From the NCBI RefSeq assembly GCF_006716355.1, contig NZ_VFOW01000001.1:2108001-2172000 (forward strand): DNA of 64,000 nt. The letters are read 5' to 3'. The notes below the pieces were generated by a model. That model saw nothing but the letters and a program-made list of their open reading frames with translations. It was not told where the DNA came from and searched no databases. Positions 27,572 to 35,549 of this stretch are shown here, in pieces (positions within the stretch are counted from its first letter, which is position 1; each line of letters begins with the position of its first letter). Position numbers and translations under genes: made by a program. The DNA is from Stackebrandtia endophytica. GTDB lineage: Bacteria; Actinomycetota; Actinomycetes; Mycobacteriales; Micromonosporaceae.

Positions 27572-29122
27572 TTAGTAGGAACGCCATTCGGATTGGGAGT
27601 ATTCGAGGATCCGCGGGTGCATCAAAGTGGATGGCGGCACGTCGATCTTCTGCTGGTCGGGTGGGAAGACTTGGGCCGCGGCCAGGGTGGCGTCGTCCAG
27701 GGATCGCAACGCGCTCGGCGGGTCGAGGGCCGGGGTCGGGGCGGATCCCTTGGCAGTGAGCATGAATCCCCAGTCGCCGAAGCTGGGTACCGGGACGTGG
27801 TAGGGGGTGGATTGCAGTCCGGTTTCGGCGACGGTGGCGTAGATGCACCAGTAGGAGCGGGGCGCGAAGTACGGTGATCCTGATTGGATGGTCATCAGTC
27901 CGTTGTCGGCCAGCGCCCGTTTGGCCATGCCGTAGAACTCCAACGAGTAGAGCTTGGCGGTGGAGGTCTCGTCGGGGTCGGGCATGTCGACGATGATGGC
28001 GTCGTACTGGGTGGTTCGGTCGCGCAGCCAGGCGAACGCGTCGGCGTTGACGACGGTGACGCGGGGGTCGGACATGGCGGATTCGTTGAGTGCCACCAAT
28101 TTGGGGTGGTTGGCGGCCAGGTCGGTCATGGCGGGGTCGAGTTCGACCAGGGTGACCTGTTCGACGTCGGGGTAGCGCAGTACTTCCCGTAGGGCGAGCC
28201 CGTCGCCACCGCCCAGGATCAGGACGTTCTCGCGGTCGCCGGACATGGCCGGGTGCACCAGGGCCTCGTGGTATCGGTATTCGTCGACGGAGGCGAATTG
28301 CAGGTCCCCGTTGAGGTACAGCCGCAGGTCGGTGACGGTGGTCGGTTCGATGGTCTCGGTCATGACGATCTGCTGGTACGGCGTCTGTTCGCTGTAGACG
28401 ATCGGGCTGGCGTACAGCGCCTGTTGCGCGGCCGCCTCGAACCGGTCGGAGTAGACGTAGGCGCCGACGAGGGAGCCGGCGACGACCACCGCGATGATCG
28501 ACAGTCCCCATCGGCTCTTGCGTCCCAGGTCGGCGCGGAACACGGTGAAGATGAGTACCAGTCCGGCGACGGCGTTGATGGCTCCGACGATGAGGGCGCC
28601 GCGGATCTGACCGAAGAACGGCAGCAGCAGGAACGGGAACGCGAGGCCGCCGAGGAGGGCTCCGACGTAGTCGGCGGCGAACAGGTCGGCGACGGCGGAT
28701 CCGGCGGCCTGCTTGCGGATGCGCTGCAACAGCACCATGAGCAGTGGGATCTCGGCGCCGATGAGGCCGCCCAACAGGAGAGCGAGGACGACCATGCCGA
28801 AGGTGTAGATGTGCAGCCAGGCGAATGCCGCGTAGAGCATGAGGACGGAGAGTCCGCCGAACAGCGCCAACGCCAGTTCGATGACGGCGAAGTTGCGGGC
28901 TGCGTTGCGCTGCAATGGTTTGGCGGCGAGCGCGCCGATTCCCATCGCGAACACCATGACGCCCAGGACGATGGAGGCCTGGGCGGCGGTGTCGCCGATG
29001 AGGTAGCTACCGAGTGCGACCAGGGCCAGTTCGTAGACCAGGCCGCATGCGGCGCAGATGAACACGGTGGCCAAGAGGCCGGTTCTGGCCAACCGGCTTC
29101 TCGGCACCGAAGTTGTCGCCAC
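27572..29122 (-). CDS. Membrane-embedded spermidine-synthase-like protein
   Basis: This 516-residue protein has seven or so membrane helices in its N-terminal 220 residues, then a polyamine-synthase (SpeE) domain. In that domain are seen QTPYQQIVMTE, LYLNGDLQFASVDEYRYHEALVHP, the nucleotide site LILGGGDGLALREVLRY, VELDP and the catalytic-region DMPDPDE. Such fusions are common in actinomycetes; whether they make polyamines is unclear. It is the last gene of a five-gene operon, starting directly after the DUF350 stop. A hairpin repeat begins at its stop codon. Confidence 0.88.
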   Translation of the reverse strand: MATTSVPRSRLARTGLLATVFICAACGLVYELALVALGSYLIGDTAAQASIVLGVMVFAMGIGALAAKPLQRNAARNFAVIELALALFGGLSVLMLYAAFAWLHIYTFGMVVLALLLGGLIGAEIPLLMVLLQRIRKQAAGSAVADLFAADYVGALLGGLAFPFLLLPFFGQIRGALIVGAINAVAGLVLIFTVFRADLGRKSRWGLSIIAVVVAGSLVGAYVYSDRFEAAAQQALYASPIVYSEQTPYQQIVMTETIEPTTVTDLRLYLNGDLQFASVDEYRYHEALVHPAMSGDRENVLILGGGDGLALREVLRYPDVEQVTLVELDPAMTDLAANHPKLVALNESAMSDPRVTVVNADAFAWLRDRTTQYDAIIVDMPDPDETSTAKLYSLEFYGMAKRALADNGLMTIQSGSPYFAPRSYWCIYATVAETGLQSTPYHVPVPSFGDWGFMLTAKGSAPTPALDPPSALRSLDDATLAAAQVFPPDQQKIDVPPSTLMHPRILEYSQSEWRSY

Positions 29123-29593
29123 TTAGGACAGCCCGGCGACGACGACCATCGCGACCGCCAGGTGCATGGCCGCCGACACCCATACGGCGGGGTGGCCTTC
29201 CTGGTTCATGAGGATGTCGCCGAGTTTGCCGGGGACCAGTAGGTCCAGCAGCAGGAAGGACAGTGCCATGACGATGAGTCCGACGACGCCGTAGGCGAAG
29301 CTGAACAGCAGTCCCTGGCCCAGGTTGCCCTCGGAGGCCCAGATCGCGGCGGCGACGATGGCGCCGACGGCGAGGAGGTTGCTGGCCAGCAGGATCGCGG
29401 CATTGCGGTTGCGCTGTGTCCAGATCTGCTCGCGCAGGTTGCCCGGGGTGACCATGTCCACCATGAAGAACCCGAGGGCCATCAGGATGACACCGACCCC
29501 GCAGTAGGCGAGGACGATCAGCGGTGCGGTGAGAAGTGAGGGACTGCCGCCGGTGGCGGCGAGGTCAAGGATCATCGGGTAGTTGCTTTCCAT
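29123..29593 (-). CDS. DUF350 membrane protein
   Basis: This 156-residue protein has four membrane helices arranged as two repeats, each with a GVILMALGFFMVDMVTPG / GLIVMALSFLLLDLLVPG-like end, the mark of DUF350 (YjfL-type). The family lies in many bacteria next to spermidine-synthase-like and DUF4178 genes, in clusters linked to envelope stress; function unknown. Here it abuts the SpeE-like gene directly and follows the DUF4247 gene by 9 bp. Confidence 0.85.
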   Translation of the reverse strand: MESNYPMILDLAATGGSPSLLTAPLIVLAYCGVGVILMALGFFMVDMVTPGNLREQIWTQRNRNAAILLASNLLAVGAIVAAAIWASEGNLGQGLLFSFAYGVVGLIVMALSFLLLDLLVPGKLGDILMNQEGHPAVWVSAAMHLAVAMVVVAGLS

Positions 29594-29602
29594 GTGGTCG
29601 GG

Positions 29603-30037
29603 TTACTTTCCGAATCCGCCGAAGCCGCTGCCGCCGGGTCGACTGGAACTCCAGCCGAATACGCCGATGTAGGTCAGGTGCTTGCGGTATCCCCGGTCGT
29701 AGTCGTCGACTTCGATCTCGCTGCCGGTGGCGGTGGATTTGATGGCGACGATGTCGTCGGAGTATTGCAGGAAGACGGTCCCGTTGTCGGCGGTGCGCCG
29801 GTCGATGGGCGAGACGTCTCGGGCGATGGCGGCGGCGACGTTGGAGGGGCGAAGGTTGCTCTGGCAGATGACGCTGTCGATTTCGGTGGGGTCGAAGTTG
29901 CACCGATAGTTGGCGCCGATGTATCCGCGCGGGCTGGCGGAGCTGCTGGTGATGGCGATCATGGCGATGAGTAGTCCGATCCCGGCGATCACCGCGCCCA
30001 CGATCAGGCCACGGTTTCGGGGGGTGCTGACACTCAT
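29603..30037 (-). CDS. DUF4247 family protein
   Basis: From ATG 30037, overlapping the DUF2617 stop by four bases, this is 144 residues. One membrane helix (GLIVGAVIAGIGLLIAMIAI) anchors an extracytoplasmic domain with two cysteines (NYRCNFDP and SVICQSNL). It ends in a Gly/Phe-rich tail (PGGSGFGGFGK). The assignment to DUF4247 rests on this layout, the YSDDIVAI region and the neighbours. Longer upstream frames lack support. Confidence 0.75.
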   Translation of the reverse strand: MSVSTPRNRGLIVGAVIAGIGLLIAMIAITSSSASPRGYIGANYRCNFDPTEIDSVICQSNLRPSNVAAAIARDVSPIDRRTADNGTVFLQYSDDIVAIKSTATGSEIEVDDYDRGYRKHLTYIGVFGWSSSRPGGSGFGGFGK

Positions 30038-30582
30038 CGTGGGTTCCTGGCGGAGCTGGTGTTTCGCATGGTGGACCAATCGTTGGTGACGAGGAGGCTG
30101 GTTGTCGTGGTCACCCAGGCACCGGAGTCGGGGTAAACGTGTACGGTATTCCATTGTGGTGTTTCCACCGAGGCCGTCAACACCGTGACGGCATCCGGTT
30201 GCCCGGGAAACCGCCCCAGCAGGGTGTACGGGTCGGCGGCGGCGCGGGCGGCGCAGTCGGCGACTCGGCCGGCCAGGGCTTCTCGGGTCAGGTGGTGAAC
30301 CTGGCACGTGAAGTCTAGGGTGATCGCGCCAATGTGCTCGGTGTGTGACGCGGGAGGTGGGGTTCCGTCACCCAGACAGGCGAGGGTCTCGGTGTATTCA
30401 CCGTCGGCGGTGGTGACCACCGCCTGGTGACTGGCACCCAACAGACGCAGCGACAATCCGATACCGGGGTGCCACCGGGGAATCTCCAGACGTTCCACCA
30501 CGGCGACGTCGACGGCGCCGACACTGAACCGCAGGTCTTCGACTGCGGAGTCGGCGTACGCGACGGCCAGGTCGATGATCAT
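30034..30582 (-). CDS. DUF2617 family protein
   Basis: This 182-residue soluble protein begins MIIDLAVAYADS and includes the segment ERLEIPRWHPGIGLSLRLLGASHQAVV and a later LLGRFPGQPDAVTVLTA, as in actinobacterial DUF2617 proteins. Function is unknown. ATGA overlaps tie it both to DUF4178 upstream and DUF4247 downstream, so the products are probably made together in fixed ratio. Confidence 0.8.
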   Translation of the reverse strand: MIIDLAVAYADSAVEDLRFSVGAVDVAVVERLEIPRWHPGIGLSLRLLGASHQAVVTTADGEYTETLACLGDGTPPPASHTEHIGAITLDFTCQVHHLTREALAGRVADCAARAAADPYTLLGRFPGQPDAVTVLTASVETPQWNTVHVYPDSGAWVTTTTSLLVTNDWSTMRNTSSARNPR

Positions 30583-31193
30583 GGCGTCTGCGGGTAGATC
30601 GTGATCTCGTGATGCTGAATGACCAGGCCGATGGCCGCCTCGTACTTGCCGGTGGCTCCGAAGTCCTCAAACGACAGACGTGAGTCGTCGCCGGCCCGGT
30701 AGTCGTGGTACTGCACGACGCCGGTGGGGGTGAGTCCGGTGGTGGCCTCGCTGGTGTAGTCGGCGCGGCCGGTCTCCTCCAGCCGGTAGGTCTTCCCGTC
30801 GTAGGTGACCTGGTTGGGGCCGGGTGTCGGTGCGCCTCGGACCTCGGTCCACAGCACCAGCTCCAGGTCGGGGTCCTCTTCGACCGACAGCCAGCGTTTG
30901 ACGCCGGTGCCGGTGTCGATCAGGTGCTCACTCCACTGGTACCCGCCCTCGGTGAGTCGGAGACTGCCTCGGACGGTGAGGGTTTCACCGTGAGTGTCGA
31001 AGATGTCACCGGCTTTGAGTTTGCGGGGGTCACCACGCAGTGCATGGGTGTCGGAGTTGGCGAACGGGTCGGTGGGGGTCGGACGCTCGCGTTGTTCGGC
31101 CTCACGGCGCTGCTTGATGTAGCGGTACGCGATCACGGCGATCACGGCGATCAGCGCGACGCACAGGAGTGTCAGGAGAACGTCGGTGTTCAA
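30579..31193 (-). CDS. DUF4178 domain protein, membrane anchored
   Basis: Starting at TTG 31193 (GAGG about 7 nt upstream; a GTG at 31205 is less well placed), this is 204 residues. It has an N-terminal membrane helix (VLLTLLCVALIAVIAVIAYRYI), a charged linker and a DUF4178 domain (LKAGDIFDTHGETLTVRGSLRL, WSEHLID, VEEDPDLELVLWTEV). It is the first gene of the operon. The domain is linked in other bacteria to PspA-like and polyamine-related clusters; its biochemical role is not known. Confidence 0.8.
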   Translation of the reverse strand: MNTDVLLTLLCVALIAVIAVIAYRYIKQRREAEQRERPTPTDPFANSDTHALRGDPRKLKAGDIFDTHGETLTVRGSLRLTEGGYQWSEHLIDTGTGVKRWLSVEEDPDLELVLWTEVRGAPTPGPNQVTYDGKTYRLEETGRADYTSEATTGLTPTGVVQYHDYRAGDDSRLSFEDFGATGKYEAAIGLVIQHHEITIYPQTP

Positions 31194-31643
31194 GGCGCAC
31201 CTCACTGGCAGACGAAACTGGCTGTGAGAATAGCCGTAGCCGACAATAAGTTCGGCGGCGACCGGTCATCGAGTTTGTAACATCACCGCAACCGCGCGAC
31301 ATTTTTGTGGAGATTCCATGGATTTGACGATCTGGGTCGATGCTGATTCTTGCCCCGTGCGAATCGATCTGGCACGATGGTCCGCGCCCCCGATAACTGG
31401 CCGGTAACCTCCGGCTCTCACATTAGGGTCCGTTTGGAAATCAAGAATGATGCGGGTGGTCAGACCCGGAATGCCCAGGCTGGCGCCTGGTGGCGAAGGC
31501 ACGCGCGTGAACCCGGTACGCGTCGGCGCCTCCGCCTCGCCGACTACCCCGCATCGACGACACTTCGACGACGTAAGCCTGTTGGAGGGCCGTTTTCGAC
31601 GTTTCCCCACGGGCCCTAGCGCTCATTCCCCAGGAGCCACCCT
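31194..31643. other. Intergenic region between divergent genes
   Basis: This 450-bp gap separates the DUF4178 operon from the divergent solute-binding-protein gene. It should hold both promoters, though none is clear by eye. It also carries a possible relic of a YaiI-type gene at 31318. Frames on both strands look non-coding otherwise. Confidence 0.5.
31318..31407 (+). pseudogene. Possible relic 5' end of a YaiI/UPF0178 gene
   Basis: A 29-codon frame with GGAG 5-7 nt before its ATG begins MDLTIWVDADSCPVRI. This matches the highly conserved N-terminal signature of the YaiI/YqxD (DUF188) family. Similarity stops after about 16 residues and a TAA follows, so it would be a remnant. The match is short and could be chance. 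Confidence 0.35.
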
Positions 31644-32435
31644 TTGAAGGCACGCGCGAAAACCTTCGCCCGGTCGTTGGCATTGACCGTGGTAGCAGTG
31701 ATGGCGGCGAGTGGTCTGGCTTCCTGCGCCAGTCAAGACACACTCGACGTCTGCACCTCCATCCCGTTCGAACCGTTCGAGTACAAGGATTCGTGGCAGG
31801 ACAACAAGGTTGTCGGCTTCGACATCGATCTGATGAACCTGGTGGCGGCCAGCCTCGATCAGAAGGTCAACCTGATCGACATGGCCTTCGGCCCCATCAC
31901 CAGCGGCAGCGCGTTGGACTCCGGCGAGTGCGACATCGCGGCCGCGGCTCTGACCATCACCCCAGAGCGTTCGAAGGTCATGGATTTCTCTCAGCCGTAT
32001 TACGACGCCGACCAGGCATTGGCGGCGGTGCCGGGCAACGGAATCTCCGGCCTGTCCGATCTGGACGGTAAGTTGCTGGGCATCCAGACCGAGACCACCG
32101 GCGAGGACTACGCCAAGGACAAGCAGGCGGAATACGGCTACAAGATCAAGATCTACGACGACCTGGGACAACTCCAGGAGGCCCTGCTGTTCGGCGAGAT
32201 CGACGGCGCGATCGGTGACATTCCGTTGTGGAACGCCGAGGCGCGGAAGAATCCCGACCGGCTCGACGTGTTCCAACGGTTCGACACCGGTGAACAATAT
32301 GGATTCGCGGTGGCCAAGGGCAACTCGGATCTGTTGGGATCCATAAACACGGTGTTGACGAACGCGAAACAGGACGGCACATTCGCTCGAATCTACGAGA
32401 AGTGGATTCACGAGGAGTGGAAGTCCGCCGGTTGA
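31644..32435 (+). CDS. Amino-acid-type ABC solute-binding lipoprotein
   Basis: TTG 31644 with AGGAG 7 nt upstream gives 263 residues. The lipobox LASC puts the lipid on Cys 28. The mature part is a family 3 binding protein: IPFEPFEYKD, VGFDIDLMNLVAASL, ALTITPERSKVMDFSQPYYDADQAL and DGAIGDIPLW. Such proteins bind polar amino acids or similar small solutes outside the membrane. No permease or ATPase gene is adjacent, so it must work with a transporter elsewhere or act as a sensor. A strong hairpin follows. Confidence 0.88.
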   Translation: MKARAKTFARSLALTVVAVMAASGLASCASQDTLDVCTSIPFEPFEYKDSWQDNKVVGFDIDLMNLVAASLDQKVNLIDMAFGPITSGSALDSGECDIAAAALTITPERSKVMDFSQPYYDADQALAAVPGNGISGLSDLDGKLLGIQTETTGEDYAKDKQAEYGYKIKIYDDLGQLQEALLFGEIDGAIGDIPLWNAEARKNPDRLDVFQRFDTGEQYGFAVAKGNSDLLGSINTVLTNAKQDGTFARIYEKWIHEEWKSAG

Positions 32436-32452
32436 CCGGGCTATCCCGATAT

Positions 32453-32495
32453 TGAATATGGCCGCCGCGTGGATCATCCGCGGCGGCCATATTCA
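32453..32495 (+). terminator. Strong hairpin after the solute-binding-protein gene
   Basis: A perfect 17-bp stem, tgaatatggccgccgcg (32453-32469) with cgcggcggccatattca (32479-32495), starts 18 bp after the stop. There is no T-tract, as often in high-GC actinomycetes. Confidence 0.8.
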
Positions 32496-32646
32496 TGAGT
32501 CGGTTCGGGGCCGACCCATCCTTGGCAGGATCAGCCAAGTCTGCCCGCCCGGTGTGACATTGTCACCCCCAATTGTTTGATACCCGCGTTCGATTGGGCG
32601 AGGCTTAGTTCGTTATGCGACAACACGACCGGCGGTGGACTGCTTT

Positions 32647-34182
32647 TCAGCGACCCAGCCATACCGTCGCGTTACCCGGCAGCCGACCGTCGACGATCTC
32701 GGCCGAACTCACCAGCACCTCACCGGTGACCGGCACGTCCGCCGAACCGAAGTTGACGACGCACCGGAATCGTCCGTTGTCGAAGGCGAGCACCTCGTCG
32801 CCGGTCTCCTCGGCGGACAACCAGGTCAGCCCGGTCGGCAACAGGTCACGCCGCAACCGCAGCGCGGCACGGTACAACTCCAAGGTGGACCCTTCGACCC
32901 CGTCCTGAGCGGCCGCACTGAGTTCACCCCAGTCGGTCGGTTGCGGCAGCCAACCGGGGGCGTCGCCGAATCCGAACGACGGCCCGGTCGGCTGCCACGG
33001 CAACGGCACCCGGCATCCGTCACGGCCCTTGTCGGTGTGGCCGCTGCGTTCCCAGGTCGGGTCCTCCCGCAGTTCATCGGGCAGGTCGAGCACCTCGGGA
33101 AGTCCCAGCTCCTCACCCTGATAGATGTAGGTGGAGCCCGGCAACGCCAACATCGCCAGTGACGCCGCGCGCGCCCGGGCCAGCCCGAGGACGCCGTCGC
33201 CGTAGCGGGTGACGTGACGGTGACGGTCGTGATTGGACAATACCCAGGTGGGTGGCGCGTCGACGGCGGCGACCGTCGCCATCTCCACGTCGATCACCCT
33301 GCGGTAGGCGGTGGCGGAGAACTCGGCAGTCAGCAGGTCGAAGTTGAACGCCTGATGCAATTCGTCGGCGCGGACGTAGTTGGCGCGCCGCTGCGGGGTC
33401 TCCACCCACGCCTCGGCCACCGCCATCCGGTCGCCGGGGTAGGAGTCGAGAACCTGCCGCCAGGCGCGGTACACCTCGTGGACCCCGTCGACGTCGAAGT
33501 AGGGTGCCCGCACGGTACCGAGCAGTTCGATGTTCATCGCGTCGCCCACGTCGGGCAGGTCGGGTTCCTTGATCAGCCCGTGCGCGACGTCGACCCGGAA
33601 TCCGTCGACGCCGCGGTCCAACCAGAACCGCAGGATGTCGAGGAACTCGGCGGCGACTTCCGGGTTCTGCCAGTTGAAGTCGGGCTGGGTGGAGTCGAAC
33701 AGGTGTAGGTACCACTGTCCGTCGGGGACCTGTGTCCACGCGTCTCCACCGAACACCGACTGCCAGTCGTTGGGCGGTCCGTCTGCGACACCGTCCTTGA
33801 AGTGGTAGCGGTCCCGCTCGGGTGAACCGGGCTCGGCGGCCAACGCCGCCTGGAACCAGTCGTGTTCGCTGGAGGAGTGGTTGGGGACGATGTCGACGAT
33901 GACACGAAGTCCCGCCTCGTGCGCCTCGGCCACCAGGGCGTCGAAGTCGGCGAGGGTGCCGAATCGGGGGTCGACGTCACGGAAGTCGGCGACGTCGTAG
34001 CCGGCGTCGTTCTGTGGTGAGGTGTAGAACGGGGACAGCCAGATCGCGTCGATGCCCAGCCGGGCCAGGTAGGGGATCCGGTCCTTGACACCGGCCAGGT
34101 CACCCATGCCGTCGCCGTTGAGATCGGCGAAGCTGCGGGGATAGATCTGGTAGATGACGGCGTCTTTCCACCATTGCCGCAT
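32647..34182 (-). CDS. aglA: Alpha-glucosidase, glycoside hydrolase family 13
   Basis: This 511-residue cytoplasmic enzyme hydrolyses terminal alpha-glucosidic bonds of maltose/maltodextrins. GH13 motifs appear in order: the start WWKDAVIYQIYPRSF, VDIVPNHSS, the nucleophile in DGFRVDVAHG, the acid in VAEAWVE and the stabiliser in LSNHDRHR. The calcium-like loop LNGDGMGDL is present. It lies downstream of the LacI regulator gene, same strand, and opposite malEFG, so it processes the imported sugars. No signal peptide. The symbol follows Streptomyces usage. Confidence 0.92.
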   Translation of the reverse strand: MRQWWKDAVIYQIYPRSFADLNGDGMGDLAGVKDRIPYLARLGIDAIWLSPFYTSPQNDAGYDVADFRDVDPRFGTLADFDALVAEAHEAGLRVIVDIVPNHSSSEHDWFQAALAAEPGSPERDRYHFKDGVADGPPNDWQSVFGGDAWTQVPDGQWYLHLFDSTQPDFNWQNPEVAAEFLDILRFWLDRGVDGFRVDVAHGLIKEPDLPDVGDAMNIELLGTVRAPYFDVDGVHEVYRAWRQVLDSYPGDRMAVAEAWVETPQRRANYVRADELHQAFNFDLLTAEFSATAYRRVIDVEMATVAAVDAPPTWVLSNHDRHRHVTRYGDGVLGLARARAASLAMLALPGSTYIYQGEELGLPEVLDLPDELREDPTWERSGHTDKGRDGCRVPLPWQPTGPSFGFGDAPGWLPQPTDWGELSAAAQDGVEGSTLELYRAALRLRRDLLPTGLTWLSAEETGDEVLAFDNGRFRCVVNFGSADVPVTGEVLVSSAEIVDGRLPGNATVWLGR

Positions 34183-34326
34183 GGTGAACGTCCTTTCGTT
34201 GATGTGGCATCGAAGGGCGGTTCGCCACTCCCCGTCTCAGACGCCCGGCGAGTGCACCGGGTCGGTCTGAGGAGCCGCCGTCGATCCGCCGTCGCGCTGC
34301 ATGTGACGGGTTTCGACGGCGTCCTC

Positions 34327-35322
34327 TCACGTGGAGTGTGGTCCGGTGGAGCCGCGCACCACCAGTTCGGGACGGAACAGATATTCCGAAGTGGGTGCCG
34401 GTTGCCCGGCGACCTCGTCGAGCAGCGCGCGGACGGCGGCGGTCGCCATGGCGCGCACCGGCTGACGCAGTGTCGTCAGCGGTGGATCGGTGTAGGCGAT
34501 CAAGGGTGAGTCGTCGTAACCGACGATCGAGATGTCCTTGGGCACCGACATTCCCCGGGTTCGGGCCTCCTGCACCGCGCCCAGCGCCATCAAGTCCGAT
34601 CCGCACAGGATCGCCGTCGCGCCCGCGTCGTACAGCCGCCCGGCCGCCGCCGCGCCGCCTTCGACACCGAAGAGGGTCAGTTCGACCAGAGGTTCGCCGA
34701 CGTCGGCCATGGCTCTGGTGTATCCGGATATTTTGCGCTGCACCGGAATGAAGCGTTCCGGGCCGGAGATGAGGCCGATCCGGGTGTGCCCCAGGGCGGC
34801 CAGGTGCTCGACGGCCAGGGTGGCCGCGAGGGTGTCGTCGCAGGAGAAGCAGGGGGCCGCGACTCCGTCGACGTACCCGGTGAGGAACACCAGTGGCAGC
34901 CCGCTTTCGGCGAGGTCGCGATAGCGCTGATGGTCGGCGGCGGTGTCGGCGTGCAGACCGGACACGAACACGATGCCCGACACGTGTCGCTCCCGCAGCA
35001 TGTCGACGTACTCGTCCTCGGTGACGCCGCCGGGGTTCTGGGTGCACAGCACCGGCGTGTAGCCCGCTGCCGCGAGTTCGGTGCTGATCACCTGGGCGAA
35101 CAACGGAAAGATCGGGTTCTCCAGTTCGGGGACGACCAATCCGACGAGGCCGGCGCTGTGTTTTCGCAACAGCGCGGGCCGCTCGTAACCCAGAACGTCC
35201 AAAGCGGTCAGGACCGCCTGTCTGGTGGCGGTACCGACGCCGGGCCGGTCGTTGAGGACCCGCGACACGGTCGCCTCGCTGACTCCGGCCTGCTTGGCGA
35301 TGTCTGACAGTCGTGGACGCAT
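34327..35322 (-). CDS. malR: LacI-family repressor of the maltose/maltodextrin locus
   Basis: From ATG 35322 this 331-residue repressor has the LacI DNA-binding domain (RLSDIAKQAGVSEATVSRVLNDRPGVGTATRQAVLTAL) and a sugar-binding domain (LVVPELENPIFPLFAQVI, GIVFVSGL, AILCGSDLMALGAVQEA, SIVGYDDSP). It is divergent from malE and upstream of the glucosidase gene, so it very probably represses both and releases on maltodextrin. Direct repeats in the intergenic region are candidate operators. The longer upstream frame has no similarity. The gene name is by context. Confidence 0.85.
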   Translation of the reverse strand: MRPRLSDIAKQAGVSEATVSRVLNDRPGVGTATRQAVLTALDVLGYERPALLRKHSAGLVGLVVPELENPIFPLFAQVISTELAAAGYTPVLCTQNPGGVTEDEYVDMLRERHVSGIVFVSGLHADTAADHQRYRDLAESGLPLVFLTGYVDGVAAPCFSCDDTLAATLAVEHLAALGHTRIGLISGPERFIPVQRKISGYTRAMADVGEPLVELTLFGVEGGAAAAGRLYDAGATAILCGSDLMALGAVQEARTRGMSVPKDISIVGYDDSPLIAYTDPPLTTLRQPVRAMATAAVRALLDEVAGQPAPTSEYLFRPELVVRGSTGPHST

Positions 35323-35341
35323 GAAAGGGACTGTAACCCAT

Positions 35342-35397
35342 CTGCAAGAACGACACAATATCGTTGCAAGGTCTTCCAATCCCTGAAATCTCTTGCT
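35342..35397. promoter_or_regulatory. Candidate LacI-family operators between malR and malE
   Basis: ctgcaag (35342-35348) and ttgcaag (35364-35370) are direct repeats 22 bp apart, about two helical turns, and cttgct (about 35392) is a third partial match. Between them aacga-cacaata-tcgtt is an inverted repeat. CTTGCAG-type direct repeats are the known MalR sites of Streptomyces malE. Confidence 0.6.
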
Positions 35398-35549
35398 AAT
35401 GTCCGAGGTCCACGGCAGCCGCTGTGGTTTTCGTCTCCTTGAGAAGTCGTCTTCGGACTGTCGCGCCACGAACGAGGACCAAAGACAGCTTCTGATCAAC
35501 CCGTCGACCGCCAATGGCGGGCCAACCCAACCCCCTCAGGAGAAGACCC

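Noticed and set aside
32453-32495. Long inverted repeat as an IS end or attachment site
   Set aside because: No matching copy elsewhere in the window and no integrase; its place just after a stop fits a terminator.
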